Positions 1 through 14,550 of a stretch of DNA of 64,000 bases are shown one piece after another. Under the pieces are notes generated by a model. That model was not told the DNA's origin. It made no database searches and was given only the letters and a program-made list of their open reading frames with translations. Made by a program: the position numbers and the translations under genes. Location: positions 1 through 64,000 of the forward strand of contig NW_020194541.1 of the NCBI RefSeq assembly GCF_002865645.1, given 5' to 3'. Every line of letters starts with the position of its first letter. Position 1 is the stretch's first letter. This DNA comes from Hyaloscypha bicolor E. Lineage: Eukaryota; Ascomycota; Leotiomycetes; Helotiales; Hyaloscyphaceae.

Positions 1-3000
1 TTTACTTAATTTTTGAAATTCGGCTCTAGATATTTCTTCTAGTCTAAAGAATATTATAAGATATTATATAATATTCTAGTATTATTTAGAATAGTTATTA
101 TTTAAGGAATCTAGTAAAATAGTCGGATTATTAAGTAAAGTATATAAGTTAGTATTATTATTTACTATTTTATTAGTAGTTATATATAAAAGGCTATAAT
201 TTTTACTATATAACTTCCGGATTTTAATATTTTTTAATATTACTAATTTGCTTCTAGATATAGTAAGGCTTTAATTATTAATTTCTAGTAACTAAATACT
301 ATTATCTAAATATCTAATAAAGGTTTTAGGAATCTGATTTCTTAAAATAATATTATATAACTAAACCAGAATTACTTCCTTTATTCGAATTTTCTATCTA
401 ATAAATACTATTCTAATAGTATTAAGCTCTATTACTAACTATTTACTAATATTCTTATTATCTTTAATATTACTTTCTTATTATAGATATTTTAATAATT
501 TATTAATAATAGTATATTTAATTCCCTTAATATACTTAATTTCAAAGTTAAATAACTAAATTCATACTAGCTAGTAAGTAACTAGAGTTCTAGAAAAATC
601 TATAGCCGCTTTACTTAGTTATATAACAAGTATATTAGTATCTAGTTTAAAAATAAAGTAAACTCTATATAGCCAGAATTATACTTTCTATAAATACTTT
701 ACTAACTCTTAGTATTCTCTTTTAGTAATATTATATCTCTGTTTAGTATTATTCCAGATTTTAGACTTATACTATATAACTTTCTTTTTTCCTTTATTAT
801 TATATTAACTAAGAGTTCTATTTTATTTATTTAGGCTAGTATTTATTACTAATACAATTATTCTCTAATCTTTTAATAAATCATAATATAACTTATAGAA
901 TATTAAAGTAATAGTAAGCTTTTCCTAAAGAATTCATATAGCTTGCTTTTATTTATTATCCTAGTTCTATATTATATCCTTTCTTATTAAGTAATAAATA
1001 GGTTTAGTAATAATTATAAAGTCTTTAATTCAAATATAGTAATAAATAATAATTCTAATAAATACCTTATCTTTAGTTATATTATTATAATACTTCTATC
1101 TTAAGATCTTAATAATTCCTAAGCTTAAAAGACTTCTTTTAAATATTTTATAAATAAAGCTAATAATAATTATACTATTATAATAGAACTATAATTTTTC
1201 TCTAATACTAGCTCTAGCTTATTTAACTTTATCTAGGGTTATATCTAGGTTTTAAAGGTATTTGAATATAAAACGCCGAATTTTAAGTAAAATAAGCTAT
1301 TTATTATAGTCTATATAAGGTTCCTTAACTCTAATATTATTAATAAATAATATAGCGATTTTAGGAAATAGATTCTTTAAAATAATTATAATAACTCATA
1401 TAAACTATATAACGGAATTAGTAGCTTCCTAAGGTAATATAATTATTTTTAATAGCCCTAGAAGTATTATAAATATAATTAAATCTCTATTATAAATATC
1501 TAGTATAAGTTAATTATATCCGGAAAAGAAATTAATTAGAGAAATATAAATATATCTAGTAAATTCCTTCGAGATCTTATTAGTAAATAGAAGTAAATTA
1601 GTATTTTATAAGGTTATTAAATTTATCTTTATAGTAGTATTAATTAGTCTATAAGTTCTAGTAATCTTCTTTATAACCAAGAACTATAGATTTTAGTAAG
1701 GTTTATTATATTTCTTAAGAACTTTATAATTTAGATATTCTAATAGTATTTTTATTACTACTAGTATTAGAGCTTTGAAATATGGGAAATTCTTCTTTTA
1801 CTAGGCTTTATATTTAATAGTTTTAATTAGAATAAGTAGGCTAATATTCTTATAAACTTTTCTTACTTCTTTTTAATTAAATATAATTATATTTTCTTAA
1901 TTAATTCTTAATTCTTAAAATATAGCTAGTTTCTTTTTCTAGAGCCAGTTACTAATATCTAATTATTTAAGATATTTCGGAATAAATTATAAATCTCTTA
2001 AAATAGCTAATATTCTTAATAAAAAGTAATTCTTATATTTCCTAATATATTTCTATAAGTATTCTCTAGCTTTGGATCTTTTAAACTAATTCAGATATTT
2101 ACTAGAGCTTTTTCTAGTTCTATTATTAGTATTTACTAGTTAAATCTTTTTATTCTTTATTTTATATATTCCTATAACTAGAAATAAATTATAGTTATTA
2201 TTTTTTTCTTTAAGAACTATAGCTATTTTCTCTAGTACTCTTTTTATCTAATTTCCGGAATTTATAACCTTCCTACTTAGCTTCTTTCTAGTTAGATATA
2301 GAGAGTGCCTTTTTATCTGGTATTTTAATATATTTTTCTTAAGCTCTTATATATTCCAGAATCTTTTCTAGTCTTAAATTTAATATTTCTTAGCTTTGGA
2401 AATATATTTCTTTATTATTAGGAGATATTACTTTACTTTTTCTTTAGAAATATCTTTATTTAATATTCTTTTTATTTCTTTTTCTATTAATTCCGGAACT
2501 ATTCTTAATAATATTCTAATTAGAGCCTTTTCTACTTTAGTTTCTTTAAAAATATTATTAATTTCCTAAATTTCTGAACCTAAAATAAAAGAATCTATAA
2601 GAAATTCCGGTATTTTCCTGTTTCTTCTAATATTATTATTAATTATAATACCAGATTCTATTTTTTCTCTTTATTTTTAGTTTCCTATTCTATATTATTT
2701 AATTTCTTAACTTTAGAAGCTTAGTACTCTTGAATTATTACTTTCTTCTATTTCCCGATATTTTTTAAAAATAAAATAATTATAATAGTATAAGTATTCT
2801 AGTTATTTTTAGAATTAGTAAATCTTTTATTCTATAAATTATTATTTCTATATATAATATTTATCTTTATCTTTACTAAGAATAATTAACTAAGTAGGAT
2901 TTTTGGAGCCTCTTTAATTAGGAAAAATATATCTTTATATTCTATTTTATTTATAATCTTAGCTTTAAACTTTATTATTTCTATAAATCCAAATTCTATT

Positions 3001-6000
3001 CTAGTAATAGTAAATATTTAATAATTTATAGTATTATATACTATTTTACTAATATTCCTAAAGATTTTTTCGGGGAAAATATTAACTTTAGTTCTAGTAT
3101 TAATTATTTCTTTATATTTAATATTTCCTTAAGATTCTTAAAATATAAATTAGAAATATAAAGTTTATATAATATATTTATAAGCTAGTAATATCCGAAT
3201 ATTAATACTATTACCTTTAAATTAAATAATTCTATTAGTATTAGGTATCTAAACTAGTATTTCTAATTCCTTAAATATTCTATTTATTATATAAGTCATA
3301 GCTATTAGTTCTATAGATTTCCTAGTATATCTAACTATATTTAATATAATAGTATTTCCTATTTATAAAATAGTAAGATAGAGAGTATTATTCTTAATCT
3401 ATTAGTTCTAAAATATAATAGCTAGATCTAGTATTTTTAAGGCATTAATAAGTATTCTTATTTCTTTCTGAGTTTTCGGAAATAGAATAATTACTTTCTT
3501 TAGTAGTCTTATTAGAATATTATTAATTTCAGGAGTTTTATACTTATTATAATTAAAAGTATATTAGGTCCCTAATTTGTTCTATTTATTCCCAGAAGTA
3601 TTAATATTTATATCCTTAGCTAAGCTATTCTCTTATTTATTATTTCTTAAAATAGTATTCTTCTGGCCTCTTATATAGAATAGCTTCTCTTTTATTCTAG
3701 CTTGTTTTTAGAAAACCTCTTTAGCTATTTCTATCTCTTTTTTCTTTTTCCTTAATAAGAAACTCGTTATAGTATTAATAGAAATACTATTTATAGCTAA
3801 ATCTTAGTATTATTTATTAATTCCAGAACCTAAAGTATTAGTAATTCTAATATAATTTCCTCTAGGTAAAGCAGTTATTTAGATTTCTTAGATATAACTT
3901 ACTTATTTCTATATATAAATCCCGGTTAGCTAGTTTCCTTTTCTCTTTCTTATCTAGTAAACTAGGTATTTCCTATTAATCTCTAGATATTTTTAGATCA
4001 AGTATTTAAGTTATAATTAAATTTTCTTCCTTAGACTTGGGAAATAATTTAGTTAAACTACTAGTACTTACTAGTAAGGAAAAAGGAAATACTTTTTTAT
4101 TTAGGCTTAAATAGCCTTTTATACTATCTTTTATTAAATTAGTAAATATATTTACGGTTTATAAATTCTTTTATTAGTAAATAATAGAACCAAGAAATAT
4201 AAATATATTCTGGATTAATATTATTATTCTTATTTCTACTATAATACCTATAGTAAATTTGTTCTTTTGGTTCTAGGTCTATATTATAGGCCATATTAAC
4301 TTAAATAATGTTTTCTAACTATACTTGAGATTAATTTCCTTTAAAATATAGTTATTTAGACCCTTTACTTATTTTAGCTTAACTACTATAGCTACTATAG
4401 TATTCTCTATAACCTTTATTATAACTTCTAGTATATTTTCTCTAAAGACTCAAATTATACTTATTAGATTATTAATACTATTATACTTATTATAATTAGC
4501 TAGGCTATATAAATAGGCTACAAATATCCTCCCGAATTATAATAGCGGCTATATTAAGTTATTTCTATAGGTTCTCTTAAATTATAATAGTAATAGATAG
4601 TTTTTCCAGATTTCTTACTAGCTAGTTAATATTATTTCTTTTGGGTTTACTACTTTTAGTAAGTTTCATATAATTAGCTATAGGCTAGGTTTTTCTCTTA
4701 TCTATATCTATAATAGCTTTAGAAAGTATAATAAAAGAAACTAGTAAGAAATAATTATTTTCTAGTTTAGAAATCATATTATAAACTATTATATCCAAGT
4801 ATTCTTATCTAAATCTGAATATATCTAGATTATTAGTAATATTAAAATAATATTTCTTCTTTTTATATTAATAGAATATTACTATCTTTTTATATATCTT
4901 ATTATATTATAGGCTTAAAGTTTATATTCTTAAGAATATAATTTCTTATTAGAATAAATAATTCTCTTATAAATTCTCGGTACTAAGTAATTTTATTTAT
5001 TTCTTTTCTTTTTAGTAACTTCTTTAATACTTTATTAAATATATTAATATAAGACTTAGACGAGATTCCTTTATTCTGGGCTTATATAATAATCTAATTA
5101 AGAAAATCATAGCTAATTTTAAGTATTTCCTAGTTATACTTTCGGAATTCCTTTAGTAAGGCCTTAAAGAACTTAGTTTTCTAGTAATCTCTTGAATTAT
5201 TAGTATAGTATTTTAATATAGTCTTAATCTAATTCTTATAAATAGGAAAAATATAATAGATAATTCTTTTTCTTTTAGTATTATTAGAAATATAATAGTT
5301 CTTATATATATTTATATACTATTTTAAGAATATAGAGATATTACTTCCCTAAAATTATAGTATTTCAGAAGCTCCTATAAGTAGTAAATTTAAATCTGGT
5401 ACTAGTATATACTTATTTTTAGCTATATTAATCTTAATAATTTCTTTTATAATTAATTATAAAGTTTCTATATTTAAGACTTCTATTAATAAGATTTCTA
5501 AAAAACTAACTTCTTATTTAAATATATCTTTTAATTTAGGAACCGGAATTAGGGAAAAACTAATTAATAATAATAGATATAGTCGAGATTCGAATTTTAA
5601 TATTAATAATAATAAGATAGTAGCTTTTCTAGTCTTATTTCTATTACTTATATTCTCTTTCCTATTTCTTTAGCTTAATATTTATAGTATTTTCCCTTAA
5701 TTTTACTAAACTAAATATACCTATTAATACTATTAAAAATAATAATAAAAATAATAAATATAATTTTATTAATTTTTCTGATTTTTCTAAATTCTCTTTT
5801 CTTTTTCTATTTAGTATCTATTTCTTTTTCTAAAAGCTTCTCTAGTTTATTTATATAATTTCTTATTTCCGATTTCTTTTTAATTCTTATTTCTAATTCT
5901 AGTTTACTATTCTACTTGAATTTGAGAGTATTTTCTCTTTTAAATATCTTTTTTGGACTTAGGAATAAGCTTTATTACTAAGATTAAAGCTATTTTAATT

Positions 6001-6736
6001 CCGGCTTTTACTATAACTAAAAATAATATATAAATTAATAGTATAACTTTATTTCCGAGTACTAAAGTCTAATTCTAACTAAGGTCTAATTTATACTATT
6101 TTAGTATAATATTTCTTATTTTATTTCCTTTACTTCTTTTTCTTTTATAATTAGCCTCTATTTCTACTATTTTTATATATTATACTAGTAACTATATCTT
6201 ATAGCTAACCTGTATTCAAGTTACTAGATATATCGGAAATTAATATAAGATACTAAGATTAATACTTATATATCCTTAATATTTTAGCCTTAGGCTTAAG
6301 GTATTATAATAGCCCTTTTCTTCCCTAATTTACTAAGCTAATAATCCGCCTTATAGATATTTCTTAGAACTTTATAAAAGTATTACCTTAACTATAAAGT
6401 TTCTATTCTCCCTATATTACTTACTATAAAATATATAGAAGGGAAACTATAATAAGACAAAAACCCATATAAAGTATACTAGAGTATAAAACGTAATTTA
6501 ATAGCAAAATAATAAATCAAAAGTATAAATAGTAAAGTATAAATAATATATAGTATATAAGAGCTTAATTAATTAAATACTTATAAAGGATCCTTCTCTA
6601 AGTCTATAGAAAAACCAGCTTTCTTATATGATTTCCACAAGTCATATATAAAAGACTGCGGCCTTTACTATATGACCTAAATCTTAAAACCTCCAAAACA
6701 ATATGATTTTCGACGAGTACAGCCTGCCGTACCACA
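1..6736 (-). mobile_element. RIP-degraded Ty3/Gypsy-type LTR retroelement, copy B' (5' part)
   Basis: Read on the minus strand, this block starts with an LTR at about 6736-6433 that matches, inverted, the LTRs at 7008 and 26735. It then runs through gag-like and pol sequence towards position 1. The minus-strand text matches the plus-strand interior of element B from 14551 to about 20900. Examples are the lysine-rich gag area (around 5700-6000) and the reverse-transcriptase area (around 1200-1550), where minus-strand translation gives SGYNQLILD, a Ty3/Gypsy RT signature. Stops of TAA/TAG type occur every few codons and almost no CA or TG dinucleotides remain, as RIP leaves. The 3' end and second LTR lie outside the window. 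It is not functional. Confidence 0.8.
6433..6736 (-). repeat. LTR of element B' (inverted copy)
   Basis: Reverse complement begins TGTGGTACGGCAGGC and follows the other two B LTRs through the GGTTTTTCTATAG and GTCTTATTATAG segments to about 6433. It is the least mutated of the three at its first 20 bases (TGTGGT where the others read TGTAAT and TATAGT). The inner end is set by where similarity stops and is approximate. Confidence 0.75.
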
Positions 6737-7007
6737 ATAGACCTCACAACTTAGCAGGCACAATAGAGTCTGCCTTGTCTTCCCTCATAGACCCTGGAGT
6801 CTCGGAGCCGAGCCTTTCGTTCCCTGTCTAGAAACTCAGGCTAGTAGAAGGAATCGGGTGCCCCAAACGTTAACGGGACTCGCAGAATTCGTAGTACTAA
6901 TTTTTGTACCCTTTGAGATAACTATAGAGAATCATTTATTATTTGCAAGTTCTTATATTATCCAGGTTAAGTAATTCCTCAGAAATTAAAACCGTGAAAT
7001 TGTATAT
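6737..7007. other. Island of ordinary-composition DNA between two inverted retroelements
   Basis: About 271 bp with a far higher G+C share than either flank (for example the stretch around 6770-6900). No convincing ORF, tRNA or promoter is seen. Both neighbours begin with their LTR start facing this island, so it is most simply host target DNA between two independent, opposite-orientation insertions. A 65-aa ORF from 6943 runs into the LTR and is not credible. Confidence 0.6.
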
Positions 7008-7311
7008 TGTAATACGGCAGGCCATACTCTTCAAAAATCATATTATTTTAGCGGTTTTGAGGTTTAGGTCACATGGCAAAGGATATGGCCTTTTGCACGT
7101 GACTTGCGGAAATTATATAAGAAAGCTGGTTTTTCTATAGTCCTAGAAAATAATCCCTTATAAGTATTTAATTAATTAAGCTTTTATATACTATATACTA
7201 TTTATACTTTACTATTTATACTTTTAATTTATTATTTTATTATTAAGTTATATTTTATATTTTAGTATACTTTATACAAGTTTTTGTCTTATTATAGTTT
7301 TCTTCCTATAT
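7008..7311 (+). repeat. 5' LTR of element B
   Basis: Matches 26735-27035 in the same orientation and 6736-6433 in reverse. The middle is strongly AT-shifted (TTATATTTTATATTTTAG where the 3' LTR keeps a GC-containing version). Start chosen at TGT; inner boundary approximate. Confidence 0.75.
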
Positions 7312-7567
7312 ATTTTATAGTAAGTAATACAGGGAGAATAGAAACTTTATAATTAAGGTAATACTCTTATAAAGTTCTAAGAAATATCTATAAGGCGGAT
7401 TATTAGCTTAGTAAGTTAGGAGAAAAAAGAGCTATTATAATATCTTAAGCCTAAAGCTAAAATATTAAGGATATATAAGTATTAATTTTAGTATCTTATA
7501 TTAATTTCTAATATATCTAGTAACTTGAATATAGGTTAGCTATAAGATATAATTACTAGTATAGTAT

Positions 7568-7930
7568 TATAAGATATGTAATAATAGAGTAATATATAAG
7601 TAGTTAAGGTAAGTAAGCTATAAAATAATACTTATAAGTATAACTAATTCCAAGAATTAATTCTAATAAAAAACTAATTAATACCTCTTTTTAAAGCTAG
7701 AAGCATCTCCTTATATATTTCCTAGTACTTAGCCAAACCTGTAAAGCACTTTACTTAACTAGGAAATATAATCCTATATAATCCGTATAATTCTAATTAC
7801 TTATATAATTCTAATTACTCGTATAATTCCAATTACCTATATAATTCTAATTATAAGCTTTACCTAAAATAAGGAACTAGATTCACGATATCTAATACCT
7901 ATTTATATACTATTATATATACCTATTATA
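7568..7930 (-). repeat. 3' LTR of element A (with expanded internal tandem repeat)
   Basis: Similar to 14224-14550 and, inverted, to the LTR at 58449. It is longer because an AT-rich unit of about 18-20 bp (TATAATTCTAATTA-type) is present about four times at 7790-7860, against about two in the 14.4-kb LTR. Confidence 0.75.
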
Positions 7931-10900
7931 TTAATCCTCTTTCTGGGCCCTTATTCCTAAAAGGCCTGAGAAAACTATAAATAGCTTTATAAATAACTTC
8001 CTAAAACTTTCCCGGCTACTAGTTCTCCCTAAAAACTCCCTATAATTGCCTTATTATTATATCAGGTAATAGAATTAAGAATATAGTTTACTAACCCTAC
8101 CTAGTTAACTCGCAAATTACCTCTAGTAATTCTTTTTTATAAAAATAATATAGATATAATATATACTATTAGATATAAAGCTTTTCTAGTCTTCTAATTA
8201 ATTTATAAATTCTAACTTAGCCTCTATTTGCAAATAAATTATTACTTTATAGGCCTAAGAGCTTAGAAAAGCTAATCTAATCTTCTAATTTATTTATAAA
8301 TTCTTTTTTTAGAATTTTCTGAGTATTTCTAATATAAAGCCGGTTCCGAATTTATAATTACTATTCGGGGAAAAAGTATTATAAAAAGGTCTTTCTTTTC
8401 TTATTAACTAATCTTTCTTTTCCTTAATTATAATATTATATCTAGCTTTTCCTTATTTCTTATCTTCCTTCTTTAAGCCTTCTTTAAGCTTCTTTAAGCT
8501 TTATTTAAGTTCTTTTCTAATTTCCTTTTCTACTTCTTTATTTATTAAGATAAATACTTCTTTTAATACTTATTAGTCTATTACTACCTATTTAACTAAT
8601 ACTCTTATATTCTTAATTTGCTCTTACTATTTTTAATATTCTAAGAATATTACTAAGTTTCCTGACTTTACTTATATTAAGAGTAATAATTACTTAATAT
8701 ATAATTACTACTATTCTAAAAATAAGAAATATAATTCTATAAGTTATAAATTTCTTCTTTTATTTCCTATTCTAATATTATCTAAGGTTTTTTAAGTATA
8801 TATAATATAATTAAACTGCCTTTTTTAAGCTATTAATATATATAAGTATTTTTCTTATTCTTTATTTAAAAGAGAAAAGGCTATTACTATTCTTTTTCTA
8901 TATTAAACTATATATATTTCTCGTATTAAAGCTATTATTTAAGGCTAATAAATTCCCCTAATAATCTAAGAAATAGGTTAAGTAATTCTTACTAGTTTAA
9001 TATAAGTATAAAATACTCTTAATAATATAATTAATGTTTTTTAGTATTAAATAAGCTTACTTCTTTCTTATTTCTTACTAATAGCTAATAGCTTTATAAG
9101 CTAATTTACTATTTATTTCTCGAGAGAATCCTAATAAGAATCCTAATAAGAATAATAGAAAATAATTATAAGAATAAGATATTTATAAGATATAGAAATT
9201 AAAGTTTTTAGAGTTCTTAATAATTTTTATATGGCTTTTCTAAGAATAAATATATGGTTTTTAATAGTTTCCTAATAAAAGTATTTATTTTTTGCGCTTC
9301 TATTTAACTAATAGTATTGCAATAATGCTTTTTTTCAAGTATTCTTATAATTCTTGAGCTATATTCTCTAGATTACTTAATAGTTCTCATGTATTATTTA
9401 CTAGTAAGTAGCTTTTCTAATAAACGAAATACTTCTTTCTTTTTCTGCCCTCCTTATAAGCTATAATAGATTCTATCTCGAATTCCTCTTTGCCTTTAAT
9501 CTCGACTAGTTCTGGTTCTATTATAGTACTAGCTTGCAGGTATTATAGTTCTAAGAAAAAAACGTGAAAAATATTATAAATCTAATATAATAGTAATAAT
9601 TTCAAGTAATATATCTATTTATATATTTCTATAATTTCCAGAATTTCAAAGAAGCCGAGATATTTATCTACTAGCTTTATACTAGGTTATAGCTATTAAA
9701 GGTTCTTTATATAAAGTATGACTTTATTATATATATTGAATTTCTTATTAATATATTTCTTATTATAGTACTTTTTCTATATATTTATTACTTCTTACTA
9801 TTACTTCTCTAGTACTTCTTATTTTACTTGAATTCTTTATACTTTTTCCTATATTATTAGTACTTCTTTTTCTGAAATATTATTCTTAATATATAATTTA
9901 ATACTAGAATGAAATTTATATAATATATAAAATAAAGAAATTCCTATTATTAAATATATAGAGTTATTATATATAAATTCTATAAGAGTAAACTTTGTTA
10001 TCTAGTTATTCTACTAATAGCTAGTATAATACCTCAAGTATTATTCTAGAGTTTGGTTTAGATTCTCTATTTATTTATTAGTTTATAAGTAAAATACTAT
10101 ATTTAGCTATTATTAAATCTTTAAATAGAAATATAAACTTAACTAGAACTTGTTTATAAAGATAGATTTTTTATTAGAGATTATATTTATAGGCATATTA
10201 AAGTTTTTAATAATATAATATATAAATAGCTTTATTAATTCAGGAGCCGAGATTTCCTTAATAATTAGAATATATTATATTATTTTCATATATTTATTAA
10301 TAATAATAAGTATAGAATTATATATCTTATTATAAAACCTAGAAGGAAATAGCCCCGTAATAAAGTCTATAGTAATTTCTTACTATAGCTTAGAAAAGAG
10401 GGGAAATAAACTAAGTATATTATATAAGGCAAGTTCTAATATAGTTTTTTATATCTTGTTTTATATTTTACTAGAAGTACTTTTTCTAGAGAATCTCTAG
10501 TATTTTACTAATACTAAAATACCTATTTATGAGATTATTATAGTTAGCTTATAGTAATTCTTCTTTAAAAGCCGGCTTATTTAGTATATAGATAGTATTC
10601 TAATATCTTAATAACCCAGATATATTAAGTTCCTAAGTCTTAATAGTTCTAATAAAGATTTCTTTTAAGAACTATTTATATTACTAGTATTATACTAATA
10701 AATTAAGCCTTTAGTATTATAATAGTAGTTTAAGTAATATTTCTCTGCTTTTCTTATATATTATTTCGGACCCAGTTATTTATATAGCTAGAATCCGTAA
10801 TATATATTATTTATAACTAGCTATACTAGTAATAGGCTTAAGTAATAATATCTCTGGTATTATTTTATTACTAAAATAGACTTTTTCTTCGGAATTCCTT

Positions 10901-13900
10901 AATATTTTACTAATTAAGAAATGTCTATCTTTTCTTTTCTAGGCCTTAAATTATAGTATTATAGGAATAGTATAGTATCCTATTACTACTACTTATAAGG
11001 CTCTCTATTCTATATTCTATAGCTTATTATAAAGTATAAATAATAAAGTATTTCTATTTATTCCTACTATAAAGTCTGGCCTTCTTAATAACCTATTAGT
11101 AGAGTTATTATACTCTAGCTAATACTTTAAGATAAAGTTAAAGATAACTAGCTTCTTTACTTATCTTATCTATTAATTATTTAGTTTCCTCTTAGTTATA
11201 AAGTATTTTAAGTTATTATAATCTGTCTTAATAATAATAATATATTAGGTATATACTAGGTAATATTACTAAATATAAAATACTAGAATAATAGCCAAGA
11301 GTTTAGAATTATATATTTTATACTTATTCTTAATTATAGTTATTTTCTTTAAATAAAAGATAATAGGATACTACCTAGCTTTTGCTCTCTTACTAAAAAG
11401 CTAAGAAATTATACCTGTAATTATAAATCCTAAAGTATTTATTTTTATATGAATTTTTAAGGCTAGATTAAAATAATAAAGAATTAGTACTATTATAAAT
11501 ATAATTTATAGTTCCTTAAAAGCCTTATTTACCTTATCTATTTAACTAAAATAATATTATGGGTTTCTACTAGTTTTTAATAAATTAGTTAATTCTTTTA
11601 TTACTCTAAAGTATCTATAAATTAATCTCTAGTAGAAATTAATAAAATCCAGAAATACTTGAATTTTTTAAATATTATTCTTTAGGGCCGGCTATTTCTT
11701 AATAGCTATAATCCGGCTGGCTTCTATTTCTATACTATCTGGGCTAATTATAAACTCTAGGAACTTTATTCTTTCTATATTAAACTCGCATTTTACTAAG
11801 TTTATAAAAAGCTAATATTATTATAACTGCTCGAGTATATATTAAACTATTACTATATATTATTCTGGGTTTACTAAATAAATTAAAATATTATCTAGAT
11901 AGATTATATAAATAATATTTATAAGGCCTAGTAATATATAGTTAATATATACCTGAAATATTACTAGAGTATTAGATAATCTAAAAAGTATAATATAATA
12001 TTTAAAATATCTATAATATATTCGGAATACTATTTTTTATTTATTATTCTCTTATTTTTATAACTAATAATAAGTATTCTTTAAGTCTAGCTTTATATAT
12101 ATTTTTATTTTATAAAGCTTATTTATTATCTTACTAATAAGTAATAATAGTATTTGGTTCTTAATAGTAATCTTATTTAGATTCCGGTAATTAATATATA
12201 AATATAGGCTATTTTCTTTCTTTAAAATAAATATAATTAAAGTATTAGCTAAACTAGAAAAATAACGGATCTATTTTTTTTCTAGACTAATATTAAAATA
12301 TTCCCGAAGAACTTTAAGCTTTCTTTCTAATAAAATATATATAGAATTATATAGTAATTAGGTAATATGCCTATAGTCTTAATAGAGAATACTCGAAAAA
12401 AGTTCTAATATTTCTTAGGAAATATATCTGTTCTATTTATAGTAATAGTAGTAATTCTTTAGCTATTTATTATAGGATAGGCAATTAATAGGAAAATATA
12501 TGCCTTATATTTTATTATTTTAATAAACTTTCTAGTATTTAGGATTTTAATTTTCTATAGTCAAATTTAGTATTTCTATATTATTTTCCTAAAGAAAATT
12601 AGGGAATTAATCTAGTAAAGCTATAGGAATTCAAGTATTATATTAATATAATTTAGATTAAAATTATATAATATAAAGTATATATTAGCCTTTCTTTAGT
12701 TCCCTAGTATATTCTTAGTAATAACTTTAAGAATATAATCTTTATATAAATAGATTCTTCTTTTCTCTAGTAAGAATAAGGAAATTACCTTTAATATTAA
12801 CGGAATACCTATATCTAAAGCTAGCCTTCTCTTTATATAATTAGCCTCTATACTCGAGTTAACTAATATTTTAATCTTTTACTTATTTTTCCTTATTTTA
12901 ATAATAACTTTAATTACTATTCTCGTTTTAGGAGCCTTGCCCTTTATAGTATAAACAAATATAACTATTACAGGATATACCTGTTTCCTGGCTTCTTTAG
13001 TTCTAGGTATTTATATAATTTGTAGCTAGACTTATTATAGTTATAGTAAGTCGGTTTCTTCTAATTTGAGTAAGTAATAATATAATAATTCCCTTTTTAG
13101 TAAGTAAAGCAAATTATATCCGGTTTTATAAATCCTAATACAGGTACTATATTAGACCCTATTACTATATCTTTATTACCCCGGTTTTATAAATCTTATA
13201 ATAGAAATATACTTCTTTTCTATTTCTTTTTATTATTCTTTTTTTCTTTTCTCCTATTTCCTTTCTTTTATTATCCCGTTAGCTTATTATTATATTTCCG
13301 TTAAGTAAATAGGTTTAAATTATTCTTAATTCTTATAATTATAGAAATAAGCTTCTTTCTTTCTTATAAAGTATTTCCTTAATAATTAATCTTATCCTGA
13401 ATTTCTTATCTCAAATTACTAAATAAGTTATCCTATTCTTATAATAAACCCGTATATCTCAAGTTATCTAATAGGCTATCTAAATAAGTTATAAAGCTTT
13501 AGCTATTCTAGCCTAGCTATTATTTAGTATCCTTAAACTTAGTAAAAATATTATTATTATAGTTCTCTAAATTTAAGATAAAATTCTTTATAAACTTAAT
13601 AAAGGTCTCCTAATTTATAATATTAATACCTACTAATTACTTCTTATATTTCTAGATATCCCTGGCTATATTCTTAAAATAGGAAGTATAATATATAATC
13701 TTTATTATATTAATAGCCTAGATAATTTTATTATCTTTATATTATTTTAACTTTACTTAATAAAAGAAGTTCTGGGCTTCTTTAATATTTTTTCCCTAGT
13801 AAATAAGTAGTTCTCGAGTTTTTAGAGCCCTTTAAACTAAAAATACTACCAGAAATATAATGGGTTCTATATTAGATATCCGAATATTTTTAAAATAATA

Positions 13901-14223
13901 GATCTAAGCTTCTAGCTTCTCTAGATCTTTTTTCTATTATATTTCTGCTTCTAACTTAGTAATATAATAGCAAGCCGCTATTAATTTCTCTATTATTATT
14001 ATTCTACTAGCTAGTTTTAGGGATATCTAAATTCTACTTTTTTTTCCTAACTAGGTAATATGAAAAATACTTAACTAGGCGCTTTTCTAGATACCCGGTT
14101 AGGTTATTCTAGTAGTAATAAAGGCGCTTTTTCTAGTTAATACTCTAGCTATTAATAGTTTTATTTATTAATAGCTTAATTATCTCGTAATAAACTACTT
14201 CCCGAAAGTTAAATTAATTAGAA

Positions 14224-14550
14224 TATAAGATATATAATAGTAGGGTAATATATAAGTAGTTAAGATAAGTAAGCTATAAAATAATACTTATATATATAAC
14301 TAATTTCAAGAATTAATTCTAATAAAAGACTAATTAATACCTTTTTCTAAAGCTAGAAGTATCTCTTTATATATTTCCTAGTACTTAGCTAAACCTGTAA
14401 AGTACTTTATTTAACTAGGAAATATAATTCTATATAATCTATATAATTCCGATTACTTATATAATTCCGATTATAAGCTTTATCCAAAATAGGGAACTAG
14501 ATCTATAATATCTAATACCTATCTATATACTATTATATATACCTATTATA
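14224..14550 (-). repeat. 5' LTR of element A
   Basis: Minus strand starts TATAATAGG (RIP form of TGTAATAGG seen at 58449) and ends near TATCTTATA, where similarity to the other A LTRs stops. About 327 bp. Confidence 0.75.

Larger units (their letters stand above)
7568..14550 (-). mobile_element. Nested RIP-degraded Ty3/Gypsy LTR retrotransposon, element A
   Basis: About 7 kb, flanked by direct LTRs at 7568-7930 and 14224-14550, reading right to left. Minus-strand text just inside the right LTR (14223 downward) matches the sequence following the LTR at 58449, including the CGGGAAGTAGTTTATTACGA segment and the gag area near 13790-14010. The RT active-site region near 11890 reads IYLDNILIY on the minus strand (YLDD box with one RIP-type change). 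Near 9645-9690 the minus strand reads KLVDKYLGFFEIL, a recognisable integrase GPY/F module. Candidate 5-bp target duplication: AGTAT on the left and AATAT on the right. Full of stops; inactive. Confidence 0.8.

Noticed and set aside
6943..7140. 65-codon plus-strand ORF
   Set aside because: It runs from the spacer straight into the start of the element B LTR and has no protein-like features.
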